Assembly: GCF_023273895.1 (NCBI RefSeq)
Contig: NZ_CP096883.1
Span: 372,001-436,000 of the forward strand
Reading direction: 5' to 3'
Length of the DNA: 64,000 bases
From: Sphingobacterium sp. PCS056
Lineage (GTDB): Bacteria > Bacteroidota > Bacteroidia > Sphingobacteriales > Sphingobacteriaceae
Positions 54,034 through 63,816 of this stretch are shown piece after piece (position 1 is the first letter of the stretch; every line of letters begins with the position of its first letter). Below the pieces are notes generated by a model. It did no database searches. It worked only from the letters and a program-made list of their open reading frames with translations, and had not been told where the DNA came from. A program made the position numbers and the translations under genes.

Positions 54034-54605
54034 TATTTGCTCAAAAATTCAACCATTTTTTCAATAGCAATAGCACGATGACTAATTTTATTTTTCTCAT
54101 CCGCTGTCATTTCAGCAAATGTATGAGCATAACCATGAGGTACAAAAATAGGATCGTAACCAAATCCATCAATACCTTTGCGTTTATCGATAATATGACC
54201 TTCAACGCTACCCTCAAAAAAGTATTGCTCTCCATTTAAATATAAAGAAATCACTGTTTTAAAACGAGCATTACGGTCATCCGCGTCTTGTAATTTTTCC
54301 AGCACCAAATTGATGTTTTGCTCCATATCCCGTGTACCCGAATAACGTGCAGAATACACTCCAGGTTCACCATCTAAAGCATCAATCTCTAAACCAGAAT
54401 CATCTCCAAAGCAATTTAGTTTATATTTATTGACCAGATAGTCCGTTTTTTGTTTCGCATTTTCATAAAAAGTAACTCCAGTCTCTGGAATATCGTCATG
54501 ACAATTGATATCAGCCAAAGACTTAAGTAAAAATTGCTCTCCCACCATAGCTTGCACCTCTTCCAATTTGTGGGCATTATTAGTAGCAAAAATAAGTTCA
54601 ATCAT
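54033..54605 (-). CDS. rdgB: Non-canonical purine NTP pyrophosphatase (RdgB/HAM1)
   Basis: Hydrolyses ITP, dITP and XTP to monophosphates, keeping them out of DNA and RNA. The 190-aa sequence contains IFATNNAHKLEEVQAMV, CFGDDSGLEIDALDGEPGVYSARYSG, FGYDPIFVPHGY, FAEM and SHRAIA. It overlaps the GT90-like gene by 1 nt downstream. No sign of truncation. Confidence 0.95.
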   Translation of the reverse strand: MIELIFATNNAHKLEEVQAMVGEQFLLKSLADINCHDDIPETGVTFYENAKQKTDYLVNKYKLNCFGDDSGLEIDALDGEPGVYSARYSGTRDMEQNINLVLEKLQDADDRNARFKTVISLYLNGEQYFFEGSVEGHIIDKRKGIDGFGYDPIFVPHGYAHTFAEMTADEKNKISHRAIAIEKMVEFLSK

Positions 54606-54670
54606 TTGAATAGGATTTTATTTAAATGTAGAAATATAAAAGGAAAATAGCTAATGATAGACGAGAAAGA

Positions 54671-55228
54671 CTATCCTTGATGCTGAATTAAAGATTTAAA
54701 CTCCACCCAAAAAGACTTTTTCTTAACCATATCAGCAAACATCTCTTCAAAACTATAAGTATTAAATACAGTAGCTATGCGCCCATGCATATAAGAATTA
54801 TGTGCGATTTCAGGCAATTTCAAAGATTTAGGATCAACACCCAATAGAATAATCTTTTTAGGCGCGAAAAAAGTCATGATTCTTTTAAAGTCATTTGGAT
54901 TATGAGTATTAGCCAAATTCACAACAGCAACATCATCAGATGTCAATTTTAAGGCTCCAATTGTTTTGATAAAAGCATCCTCAGCCTCAGGTGAAAAATA
55001 AGGAAAACTTGGATATCTTAAAATAAACAAGATTCCTTTCGTTTTAGAACCTTGATAGATAAATTCCTCCACAGCTTCCTGATGAGCAGGAACCTGCGAA
55101 GGAATTAAAGAAGAAGATACAGACTCCGTTTCTACCGAAAGATTACCGATAGCATCAGCTGTCGCGAAAATAGTCTCGGACATAAATGCCTGTAAAGCAA
55201 TCGGATCTGAAGTCAATAAATTCGACAT
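54671..55228 (-). CDS. Hypothetical conserved protein
   Basis: 185-aa soluble protein that I do not recognise. It has no signal peptide or membrane segment. The middle part shows alternating beta strands and helices (ILFILRYPSFPYFS, VAVVNLANTHNPN, KKIILLGVDP), suggesting a Rossmann-like alpha/beta fold. It starts 6 nt after the deoxyhypusine-synthase-like stop, so the two are co-transcribed, and a functional link is possible but unknown. Confidence 0.6.
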   Translation of the reverse strand: MSNLLTSDPIALQAFMSETIFATADAIGNLSVETESVSSSLIPSQVPAHQEAVEEFIYQGSKTKGILFILRYPSFPYFSPEAEDAFIKTIGALKLTSDDVAVVNLANTHNPNDFKRIMTFFAPKKIILLGVDPKSLKLPEIAHNSYMHGRIATVFNTYSFEEMFADMVKKKSFWVEFKSLIQHQG

Positions 55229-55234
55229 ATTTTA

Positions 55235-56215
55235 TTATTTACCCAAAATGTAAGAAAAAATCAGGGGAGCAACAATAGTCGCATCGGATTCAACCACAAA
55301 TTTTGGAGTATCAATATCTAATTTACCCCAAGTGATCTTTTCATTCGGAACAGCGCCCGAGTAAGAACCATAAGAAGTTGTTGAATCAGAGATTTGACAG
55401 AAGTAAGACCAAAAAGGAACATCTTCCCACTCTAAATCTTGATACATCATCGGAACAACACAAATTGGGAAGTCACCAGAGATACCACCACCTATTTGGA
55501 AGAAACCAACACCCTTACCAGAAGAGTTAGCACGGTACCACTCTGTCAAGTAAATCATATATTCAATACCTGATTTCACAGTATGAACATTCAATTTACC
55601 TTTGATTACATTAGAAGTAAAGATATTACCAGTTGTTGAATCCTCCCATCCTGGGCAAACAATAGGTAAATTCTTCTCTGCTGCTGCAACAATCCAAGAG
55701 TTTTTAGGATCAATCTCATAATATTGCTCCAATACACCAGAGTTTACAACTTGATATAAAAATTCATGTGGCAAATAACGCTCGCCCTTTGCCTCAGCAG
55801 CATGCCATACATCTTCCAAGTGTTTTTGCAGACGGCGGAAAGCTTCTTCTTCAGGAATACAAGTATCTGTAACACGATTATAATGTTGATCTAATAATTC
55901 TCTTTCTTGCTCTGGAGTCAAGTCACGATAGTTAGGTACACGTTTATAATGTGAGTGTGCCACTAAATTCATCACATCCTCTTCCAGGTTAGCACCCGTA
56001 CATGAAATGATATGTACTTTATCTTGACGGATCATTTCAGCCAAAGAAATTCCCAATTCAGCAGTACTCATTGCACCACCCAAAGAAATTAACATTTTAC
56101 CACCTTCCAATAGATGAGCCTCATAACCTTTAGCTGCATCCACCAATGCCGCAGCATTGAAGTGAAGGTAATTTTCCTCAATAAACTGAGAAATAGGACC
56201 TTTTTGTGTACTCAT
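55235..56215 (-). CDS. Deoxyhypusine synthase-like protein
   Basis: 326-aa member of the deoxyhypusine synthase family, which binds NAD and spermidine. Visible features: ISLGGAMSTAELG, SCTGANLEEDV, VGFFQIGGGISGDFPICVVPM (NAD-binding region), STTSYGSYSGAVPNEKITWGKL, whose Lys aligns with the catalytic lysine of eukaryotic enzymes. Bacteria lack eIF5A, the usual substrate; bacterial relatives are linked to homospermidine formation or remain uncharacterised, so the reaction here is uncertain. It leads an operon with the unknown 185-aa gene. Confidence 0.85.
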   Translation of the reverse strand: MSTQKGPISQFIEENYLHFNAAALVDAAKGYEAHLLEGGKMLISLGGAMSTAELGISLAEMIRQDKVHIISCTGANLEEDVMNLVAHSHYKRVPNYRDLTPEQERELLDQHYNRVTDTCIPEEEAFRRLQKHLEDVWHAAEAKGERYLPHEFLYQVVNSGVLEQYYEIDPKNSWIVAAAEKNLPIVCPGWEDSTTGNIFTSNVIKGKLNVHTVKSGIEYMIYLTEWYRANSSGKGVGFFQIGGGISGDFPICVVPMMYQDLEWEDVPFWSYFCQISDSTTSYGSYSGAVPNEKITWGKLDIDTPKFVVESDATIVAPLIFSYILGK

Positions 56216-56346
56216 AATATTTCGCTACTTTTAATACAATAATAAGTGCTACAAAGGTACTGAATATTATTTATTTTAAGCCCAGAGGACTGGCAAACAG
56301 CAAACTCTTCCATCATTTTTTAACAAATGTTAAAAATTTAAGATCA

Positions 56347-57444
56347 TCAAATCACCCAACGTTCACAACGATCTAAAAATTCTTGTTTAATATCCGCACC
56401 AATCCCTATATGATCAGAAATATGGATATGATAACCGTTGTATTGAATCCCACCACTAACAGGATCTTCCAAATGTCCGACCATAAAAGTGTCCAAATCA
56501 TAAAACTTCACATTCGGCGCTGCATAAGCAAAATGAACTTTCGCGGCTAAAGCCAATCGACTTTCAAGCATCCCCCCTATCATACAGGGAATATTAAACT
56601 CAGCAGCCACCGCAGCAATTTTTAATGCCTCATGAATACCACCAGATTTTGAAAATTTGATGTTGATATAATCACAAGCGTCAGCACGGCAAAGGCGCTC
56701 AGCATCATGATGGCTATAAACAGATTCATCAGCCATAATTAAAACAGTAGTTTCAGTACGAAGTGCAGGTAGCAAATGATCCAGATAAGTGCGCATGGGC
56801 TGTTCACAAAACTGAATCTTAAATGGTTCAAGCCCTTGCAGAGCCTCCAACGCTCCCTCGTAAGACCATCCCTGATTGGCATCAATCCGAATAGGAATAT
56901 CAAAACCAACAGCTTTACGTATTTCTCGAATACGTGCGACATCCGTTTTAGGATCCTTTCCTAATTTTATTTTTAACATAGCAGCCCCAGCATTGTAAAG
57001 TTCTTTTGCCTTAGCTGCCATTTCTTCTGGACTCGCAATACCTAACGTAATATCAGTTACGATTTCCCTTGGACTTCCTTTCAGAAATTGATAAAGAGGA
57101 ACGCCAGCATTTTTAGAAGCAATATCATACAATGCCATGTCAAAAGCCGATTTAATGGTTGTATTATTGGCGATATACAAATTTAACTCAGCAAGACGAG
57201 CTTCAAGCTCCAAAGGATCTTTCCCCTTCCAGATTTTAGCAAAATCACGAGCTATGACTAAACAAGTATCTTGTGTTTCGCCAACAATCATTGGAAAAGC
57301 AGAACATTCTCCAACACCAAATATCCCAGTATCAGTATGAACACGAATAAAAGTATTCTGGGCAAAATCCATTGTACCCGTTGCAATGACAAAAGGTTCC
57401 ATAGGAATACTTAATCTATAAATTTCTATTTCAGTGATCTTCAT
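56347..57444 (-). CDS. Dipeptide epimerase (mandelate racemase/muconate lactonizing family)
   Basis: Enolase-superfamily enzyme of 365 aa, likely L-Ala-D/L-Glu epimerase used in murein peptide recycling or breakdown. The catalytic Lys pair is in MLKIKLGKDP, metal ligands in RIDANQGW (Asp), CEQP (Glu) and IMADESV (Asp), and the second catalytic Lys in NIKFSKSGGI. Substrate specificity of this subgroup cannot be fixed from sequence. An 11-bp inverted repeat lies just upstream (57461-57486) and the gltB gene is divergent. Confidence 0.9.
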   Translation of the reverse strand: MKITEIEIYRLSIPMEPFVIATGTMDFAQNTFIRVHTDTGIFGVGECSAFPMIVGETQDTCLVIARDFAKIWKGKDPLELEARLAELNLYIANNTTIKSAFDMALYDIASKNAGVPLYQFLKGSPREIVTDITLGIASPEEMAAKAKELYNAGAAMLKIKLGKDPKTDVARIREIRKAVGFDIPIRIDANQGWSYEGALEALQGLEPFKIQFCEQPMRTYLDHLLPALRTETTVLIMADESVYSHHDAERLCRADACDYINIKFSKSGGIHEALKIAAVAAEFNIPCMIGGMLESRLALAAKVHFAYAAPNVKFYDLDTFMVGHLEDPVSGGIQYNGYHIHISDHIGIGADIKQEFLDRCERWVI

Positions 57445-57767
57445 GGCTAAAAATATCTTATATGATCACCTCACAAGGTGATCATAATAAAGCTAAGATA
57501 GATAAAGTATATCAAAAAATAGAGACACTAAAAACTAGATTAAGGCTAACTCCACATACAAATACAAAGAGTAACCCTGACAGGTGACCCAAAAAACGAA
57601 CTACAGCGTATCAAAAACTTGAATACAAATCACATAAAAATGCAATATCAGCAACAAAAACAGTTAAATTTATAAATAACATAATCTATTTTAAAATAAT
57701 TTATAAATTCTATAAAATTTTAATGATTTTGTTCATATATTAGCAAAGTAATAATTGAATAAGGAAG
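57445..57767. other. Divergent intergenic region between epimerase and gltB
   Basis: A 323-nt AT-rich region with no ORF of note. It holds a strong inverted repeat at 57461-57486 near the epimerase start and two copies of ATTTATAAAT (57668-57677 and 57699-57708) about 60-100 nt before gltB. No confident -33/-7 promoter is seen for gltB. Confidence 0.6.
57461..57486. promoter_or_regulatory. Candidate operator/hairpin at the epimerase 5' end
   Basis: TATGATCACCT and AGGTGATCATA, perfect 11-bp inverted repeat with CACA spacer, 17 nt upstream of the epimerase start. No U-tract follows on either strand, so an operator is likelier than a terminator. Confidence 0.5.
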
Positions 57768-60700
57768 ATGATTGAAAGTAACACAAATCAGCAAGGGCTA
57801 TACGACCCGAGTTTTGAGCACGATGCATGTGGGGTTGGTTTTGTCGCACACATAAAAGGAATAAAATCACATGCACAGGTAAGAGATGCCTTGACCATGT
57901 TAGAAAATATGGAGCATCGTGGTGCTTGTGGCTGTGATCCAGAGAGTGGAGATGGCGCAGGTATCATGATTCAATTACCACATGAGTTTCTTTGGGAAGA
58001 ATGTATCAACCTCGGTATACAACTTAAAGAACCAGGATATTATGGAGTAGGAATGGTTTTCCTTCCCAAAGAACCTGAAATGAACAAAATTTGCAGAACA
58101 GTTATACAAGAAGCAGCAACCGAAAGGGATATGAAATTCCTTGGATTTCGGGATGTGCCAGTAAGTAGAGCAGGTATAGGCCCGACAGCATTAAGCGCTG
58201 AACCAGAAATAGTTCAATTCTTTATCGACAGACCCGAGACAGTACATAACACGGAAGAATTTGAACGCAAATTATTTGTCCTAAGACGTTTGATTATCCA
58301 AAAAATCAAACAGTATCAAGAATACCCACTACCGCTTTACTTCGCTTCCCTATCTTGCAAAACAATTATTTATAAAGGTCAGCTCACCACCTACCAAGTT
58401 GGCACATATTTCAAAGACCTACGCGATCCAAGAGTTGTTTCTGCATTTGGATTAGTACACTCACGATTTTCAACCAATACCTTCCCTTCCTGGTCATTAG
58501 CACAGCCCTTCCGTATGTTAGCGCATAATGGTGAGATCAACACATTAACAGGAAATCTCAACTGGTTTTACGCAGGCATGCGTGCCCTTTCCTCTCCTTA
58601 TTTTACAGAAGAAGAGATGGAGATACTCCTACCTGTTGTCGATCGTGGTCAATCTGACTCAGCATGTTTAGACAATGTAGCAGAACTTTTATTACACAGT
58701 GGCCGTAGCCTTTCCCATGTCATGCTCATGCTAGTACCCGAGGCTTGGGATGGCAACACACAAATGGACCCATTAAAGCGAGCATTTTACGAATACCACG
58801 CCACATTAATGGAACCTTGGGATGGTCCAGCAGCACTTTGTTTTACCGATGGAAAATCTATAGGAGCCACCTTAGACCGTAACGGGTTACGTCCATTACG
58901 ATATGCAATTACTTCAGATCATCGTGTTATCGTTGCTTCAGAGGCAGGAGCACTTCCAATCGATGAATCAACAATTATCAAAAAAGGAAGACAGCAAGCT
59001 GGTAAAATTTTCTTAGTCGATATGGAACAGGGTAAAATTTTATCCGACGAAGAAGTAAAAGGCGACCTAGTACGTCAACAACCTTATGGCGATTGGTTAG
59101 ACAGTTATAAAATCAAATTAACAGAATTAGCTGAGCCACGTGTTACATACACATATCTATCCAAAGAATCAGTCTTTAAGTATCAACAAACTTTCGGATA
59201 TTCGAGAGAAGACTTAGAAACAATCTTAACGCCAATGGCGCTGACCGGCTATGAGCCAACAGGATCAATGGGCTCTGATGTACCATTAGCTATACTGTCC
59301 GATCAGCCACAACATCTATCCAGTTACTTTAAGCAGTTTTTTGCGCAAGTAACCAACCCTCCTATTGATCCAATAAGAGAGCGCCTAGTCATGAGTCTGG
59401 CAACATTCATTGGAAATGCAGGCAACATACTTATTGAAGACAAAAAATTCTGTCACTGCGTAACCCTAGAACATCCCATCTTAACATCAAAAGAATTAGA
59501 AAAACTAAGATCAATAGACACAGGTGTATTTCAGGCAAAAACCCTACAATCATATTTCAGAGCAGATGGACAAAGTGGATCCCTTGAAGCCGGATTAGAA
59601 CGTCTTTGTCGCTATGCAGATGATGCTGTCCGTGATGGATTCGAGGTATTAATACTTTCAGATCGCGCTATTGACTCACAACATGCACCTATTCCATCCA
59701 TACTAGCTGTATCCGCAGTACATCACCATTTAATCAAAACAGGAAACCGAGGCGCAGTTGGTCTTGTTGTAGAAGCTGGAGATGCTTGGGAAGTTCATCA
59801 TTTTGCCTGTTTACTTGCATTCGGAGCAACAGCCATTAATCCATATATGGCCTTAGCAAGTATCCGGACGATGAAAGAACAAAGTAAAATCGAAACCGAA
59901 TTAACTTGGCCCGAACTTTCTAAAAACTATGTAAAAGCAGTAAATGCAGGATTATTAAAGATATTTTCAAAAATGGGAATATCGACACTACAGTCCTACC
60001 ATGGTGCACAGATCTTTGAAGTATTGGGTTTAGACAAAACTGTCGTAGACAAATATTTTTGCGGTGCTGTATCCCGTATCGGCGGCTTAAATCTTGACGA
60101 TATAGCACAAGAAGTACTGACAAAGCACTGGGTGAATTTCAAAGAAAGCCGTACTCCACAAACGTTACTTCCAGAAGGTGGTCTATACCAATGGAAACGA
60201 AGAGGAGAAGGACACCTTTGGAACCCAGATACCGTACATCTTCTACAACAAGCTTGTCGAAATGACGATTATGCAACTTATAAAAGATATGCAGAAAAAA
60301 TAAACAACCAAAAAGAACAGATGTTCACCTTACGTGGTTTATTAGATTTTGCAAGACACAGAACCGCAATCCCTTTAGAAGAAGTAGAACCAGCTAGTGA
60401 TATTTTAAAACGCTTTGCCACAGGTGCGATGTCATTTGGTTCCATTTCACATGAAGCACACAGCACATTAGCAATTGCAATGAACCGCATCGGTGCAAAA
60501 TCAAATACAGGCGAAGGAGGTGAAGATGAACTTCGTTATCTACCCCTTCCAAATGGTGATTCCATGCGTTCCGCAATTAAGCAAGTTGCATCAGCACGTT
60601 TTGGTGTAACATCCAACTATCTAACACAGGCAGATGAAATACAAATCAAAATGGCTCAAGGTGCCAAACCTGGAGAAGGCGGTCAGCTTCCAGGATCTAA

Positions 60701-62282
60701 GGTTAATGAGTGGATCGCCAAAACAAGACATTCAACACCAGGTGTAGGCCTAATTTCGCCCCCTCCACATCATGACATCTATTCCATTGAAGATTTGGCA
60801 CAATTGATCTTTGATCTAAAAAATGCAAACCGCGCTGCACGTATCAATGTAAAACTAGTCTCAAAAGCCGGTGTAGGAACCATTGCTGCCGGTGTTGCAA
60901 AAGCACATGCAGACGTTATTCTTATTGCAGGATTTGACGGAGGAACAGGAGCTTCACCAATCAGTTCTACAAAGCATGCTGGTCTACCTTGGGAATTGGG
61001 ATTAGCAGAAGCACACCAAACTTTAGTAAAAAACAAACTGAGAAGCCGTATTGTACTACAAGCAGATGGTCAGGTAAAAACTGGACGCGACATAGTCGTA
61101 GCAACCTTATTAGGAGCTGAAGAATGGGGCGTATCAACAGCTGCACTTATTGCTGGCGGATGTATTATGATGCGGAAGTGTCACTTGAATACCTGTCCGG
61201 TAGGTGTAGCTACGCAAGATCCAGAATTAAGAAAGCTATTCACAGGCAAACCTGAAGATATTGTTAACCTATTCCGCTTCATGGCCGAAGAAATCAGAGA
61301 GACCATGGCAGAATTAGGCTTCCGTACCATCAATGAAATGGTAGGAAAAGCACAGTTCCTTAAAAAACGTGAGAACATAGATCATTGGAAAGCTTCTAAA
61401 ATTGATTTCTCAGGTATATTATATGTGGAGCCCAACGACCCTGATCAGTCACTTTACAATACCGAAGAGCAAGATCACGGCATGGGTATGATCTTAGACT
61501 GGGGATTATTAAAGCAAGCAAAACAGGCTCTAGAAAACAAAACTCCTGTATTTGGAACCTTTATTGTCAAAAATACAGATCGAACTATCGGAACTTTACT
61601 ATCCAATGAAATCTCTAAACTCTATGGATCCGAAGGCTTACCTGACAATACCATCAATTACAAATTTGAAGGTTCAGCAGGACAAAGCTTTGGTGCATTC
61701 TCAACAAAAGGACTATCATTTGAATTAGAAGGTGAAGCAAATGATTATGTTGGTAAAGGTTTATCTGGCGCACAATTAGCGATCTATCCAAAAGCAGAAA
61801 GTAAATTGATTCCACATGAAAATATCATCATCGGTAATGTTGCCCTATTTGGTGCCACATCGGGGCATCTCTTTATCAATGGACAAGCTGGCGAACGTTT
61901 TGCAGTTCGTAACTCAGGCGCAACAGCAGTAGTAGAAGGCCTTGGTGACCACGGATGTGAATACATGACCGGGGGGCGTGCGCTTATCTTAGGACCTACA
62001 GGAAGAAATTTCGGAGCAGGTATGAGCGGTGGTATTGCCTGGATTTACGATAAACAAGGAACATTTAGAGACAATTGCAATACCGAAATGGTGGATCTTG
62101 ATCCATTGGAGCAAGAAGATGAAACAGCAATTATTGCATTGCTAAAAAGACATATTTTACTCACAAACAGCAAAATTGCACAACATATCCTCGAAAACTG
62201 GACTGCTGAGAAAAACAGCTTTATCAAAGTATTCCCTAAAGAATACAAACAGGTATTACGTACAAAATTAGTTGAGGCATAA
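57768..62282 (+). CDS. gltB: Glutamate synthase large subunit
   Basis: Central enzyme of ammonium assimilation (glutamine plus 2-oxoglutarate to two glutamate), 1504 aa. An N-terminal glutaminase domain has the catalytic Cys at position 21 (HDACGVGF) after a short propeptide that is normally removed. The central domain, the FMN-binding synthase domain (FATGAMSFGSISHEAHS, GEGGEDELRY and KPGEGGQLPG) and the 3Fe-4S motif CIMMRKCHLNTCPVG follow. The C-terminal beta-helix contains GATSGHLFINGQAGERF and GDHGCEYMTGGRA. gltD starts 15 nt downstream. Confidence 0.97.
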   Translation: MIESNTNQQGLYDPSFEHDACGVGFVAHIKGIKSHAQVRDALTMLENMEHRGACGCDPESGDGAGIMIQLPHEFLWEECINLGIQLKEPGYYGVGMVFLPKEPEMNKICRTVIQEAATERDMKFLGFRDVPVSRAGIGPTALSAEPEIVQFFIDRPETVHNTEEFERKLFVLRRLIIQKIKQYQEYPLPLYFASLSCKTIIYKGQLTTYQVGTYFKDLRDPRVVSAFGLVHSRFSTNTFPSWSLAQPFRMLAHNGEINTLTGNLNWFYAGMRALSSPYFTEEEMEILLPVVDRGQSDSACLDNVAELLLHSGRSLSHVMLMLVPEAWDGNTQMDPLKRAFYEYHATLMEPWDGPAALCFTDGKSIGATLDRNGLRPLRYAITSDHRVIVASEAGALPIDESTIIKKGRQQAGKIFLVDMEQGKILSDEEVKGDLVRQQPYGDWLDSYKIKLTELAEPRVTYTYLSKESVFKYQQTFGYSREDLETILTPMALTGYEPTGSMGSDVPLAILSDQPQHLSSYFKQFFAQVTNPPIDPIRERLVMSLATFIGNAGNILIEDKKFCHCVTLEHPILTSKELEKLRSIDTGVFQAKTLQSYFRADGQSGSLEAGLERLCRYADDAVRDGFEVLILSDRAIDSQHAPIPSILAVSAVHHHLIKTGNRGAVGLVVEAGDAWEVHHFACLLAFGATAINPYMALASIRTMKEQSKIETELTWPELSKNYVKAVNAGLLKIFSKMGISTLQSYHGAQIFEVLGLDKTVVDKYFCGAVSRIGGLNLDDIAQEVLTKHWVNFKESRTPQTLLPEGGLYQWKRRGEGHLWNPDTVHLLQQACRNDDYATYKRYAEKINNQKEQMFTLRGLLDFARHRTAIPLEEVEPASDILKRFATGAMSFGSISHEAHSTLAIAMNRIGAKSNTGEGGEDELRYLPLPNGDSMRSAIKQVASARFGVTSNYLTQADEIQIKMAQGAKPGEGGQLPGSKVNEWIAKTRHSTPGVGLISPPPHHDIYSIEDLAQLIFDLKNANRAARINVKLVSKAGVGTIAAGVAKAHADVILIAGFDGGTGASPISSTKHAGLPWELGLAEAHQTLVKNKLRSRIVLQADGQVKTGRDIVVATLLGAEEWGVSTAALIAGGCIMMRKCHLNTCPVGVATQDPELRKLFTGKPEDIVNLFRFMAEEIRETMAELGFRTINEMVGKAQFLKKRENIDHWKASKIDFSGILYVEPNDPDQSLYNTEEQDHGMGMILDWGLLKQAKQALENKTPVFGTFIVKNTDRTIGTLLSNEISKLYGSEGLPDNTINYKFEGSAGQSFGAFSTKGLSFELEGEANDYVGKGLSGAQLAIYPKAESKLIPHENIIIGNVALFGATSGHLFINGQAGERFAVRNSGATAVVEGLGDHGCEYMTGGRALILGPTGRNFGAGMSGGIAWIYDKQGTFRDNCNTEMVDLDPLEQEDETAIIALLKRHILLTNSKIAQHILENWTAEKNSFIKVFPKEYKQVLRTKLVEA

Positions 62283-62284
62283 TC

Positions 62285-62290
62285 AGGAGG
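62285..62290 (+). promoter_or_regulatory. Perfect Shine-Dalgarno before gltD
   Basis: AGGAGG, 7 nt before the ATG at 62298. Most starts in this window show no SD, as is usual in Bacteroidota, so this one stands out and may match gltD translation to gltB. Confidence 0.75.
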
Positions 62291-62297
62291 AAAAATC

Positions 62298-63755
62298 ATG
62301 GGAAAAATAACAGGATTTAAAGAATACGATCGTGAGCTTCCGCAAAAAGAACCGGTAGCTTACAGAATACAGAATTTTCAGGAATTCAATAAAGGATACA
62401 CAGATAGTCAACTCAATACACAGGCAGCACGTTGTATGGACTGCGGTATTCCATTTTGTCACTCAGGATGTCCTCTGGGCAATGTAATACCTGAATTTAA
62501 TGATGCCGTTTACGATGGAAAATGGGAAGATGCATACAACATATTGACCTCAACCAACAACTTTCCAGAATTTACAGGAAGAATTTGTCCGGCACCATGT
62601 GAATCAGCATGCGTACTAGGCATACACAGTTCTCCTATTACCATAGAAGAAATTGAAAAACATATTATTGAAATTGCTTTCAATAAAGGCTACGTAAAAC
62701 CTAACAAAAGTTATATCAAAACAGATAAACGAATTGCTATTGTTGGATCAGGACCTGCGGGTTTAGCTGCAGCCGCACAACTCAATAAAGCTGGACATGA
62801 AGTTGTCGTTTTTGAACGTGATGATCAACTTGGAGGTTTACTCCGTTATGGCATACCAGATTTTAAATTAGATAAAAAAATAATTGATCGTCGTATTGCC
62901 ATTATGCAAGAATCTGGCATCAAATTCAACGTAAATGCAGAAGTCGGAAAAAATATTTCAACCCATGAGCTATTAGCTTTTGACGCAGTTATACTTGCAA
63001 CAGGATCAACAGTACCATGGTATCTCGACATTCCTGGGAAAGACCTAAAAGGTGTTCATTACGCTATGGACTTTTTAAAACAACAGAACAAAAAAGTAAG
63101 TGGCATAGATTATACAGATGAACCTATCATAGCACAAGGCAAACATGTTGTTATTATAGGAGATGGCGATACAGGATCCGATTGTATCGGAACTTCCAAT
63201 CGTCAGCTAGCACAAAGCATCACACAAATCGCACGCAAACCAATTCCAGCCAAACAAAGATTAAAAAATAATCCGTGGCCACTGGATCAAGTTACATTTA
63301 GCACGTCATCTTCTCAAGAAGAAGGATGTGAGCGCCTTTGGGCAACCGAAACCAAAGCATTCCTCAGTGATGAGCACGGGAATGTCAAAGCTGTTCAAAT
63401 CATAGAAGTCGAGTATCAAGTCGATGATTATGGAAGAAGAACACAATTGGGCCAATCAGAACCAAAAGAGATTCCCGCAGACCTCGTATTACTTGCAGTC
63501 GGTTATCAACATACAGAACAGCAGTTGCCACAACAATTAGGCGTCAAAGTCGATGCCAGAGGCAATATAGTAGCGACTGAAAAAGATTATCAAACTTCCG
63601 TCGATCATATCTTCACTGCTGGAGATTGCAGAAAAGGACAGTCCTTAGTTGTGTGGGCAATATCAGAAGGTCGAGAATGCGCCAGAAAAGTAGACGAGTT
63701 CCTAATGGGACAGTCAGAACTTGAAAACAAGGAAGCTATTCATACTTACGCTTAA
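62298..63755 (+). CDS. gltD: Glutamate synthase small subunit
   Basis: NAD(P)H-oxidising FAD/iron-sulphur subunit that supplies electrons to GltB, 485 aa. The N-terminal iron-sulphur region has CMDCGIPFCHSGCPLGNVIPE and CPAPCESACV; FAD binding uses VGSGPAGLAAAAQL, and NADPH binding GDGDTGSDCIGTS. The C-terminal IFTAGDCRKGQSLVVWAISEGR is the usual redoxin tail. It forms a two-gene operon with gltB and has a strong SD. Confidence 0.96.
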   Translation: MGKITGFKEYDRELPQKEPVAYRIQNFQEFNKGYTDSQLNTQAARCMDCGIPFCHSGCPLGNVIPEFNDAVYDGKWEDAYNILTSTNNFPEFTGRICPAPCESACVLGIHSSPITIEEIEKHIIEIAFNKGYVKPNKSYIKTDKRIAIVGSGPAGLAAAAQLNKAGHEVVVFERDDQLGGLLRYGIPDFKLDKKIIDRRIAIMQESGIKFNVNAEVGKNISTHELLAFDAVILATGSTVPWYLDIPGKDLKGVHYAMDFLKQQNKKVSGIDYTDEPIIAQGKHVVIIGDGDTGSDCIGTSNRQLAQSITQIARKPIPAKQRLKNNPWPLDQVTFSTSSSQEEGCERLWATETKAFLSDEHGNVKAVQIIEVEYQVDDYGRRTQLGQSEPKEIPADLVLLAVGYQHTEQQLPQQLGVKVDARGNIVATEKDYQTSVDHIFTAGDCRKGQSLVVWAISEGRECARKVDEFLMGQSELENKEAIHTYA

Positions 63756-63771
63756 TACCAATCCTAAATAG

Positions 63772-63816
63772 AAAAGAATGAGCCCTGTAAATTTATTTAC
63801 GGGGTTTATTCTTTCA
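63772..63816 (+). terminator. Terminator after gltD
   Basis: Stem CCCTGTAAA/TTTACGGGG (one G-U pair) with TTTA loop, extended on both sides by AATGAG/TTTATT-type pairing, 20 nt after the gltD stop. Confidence 0.75.
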
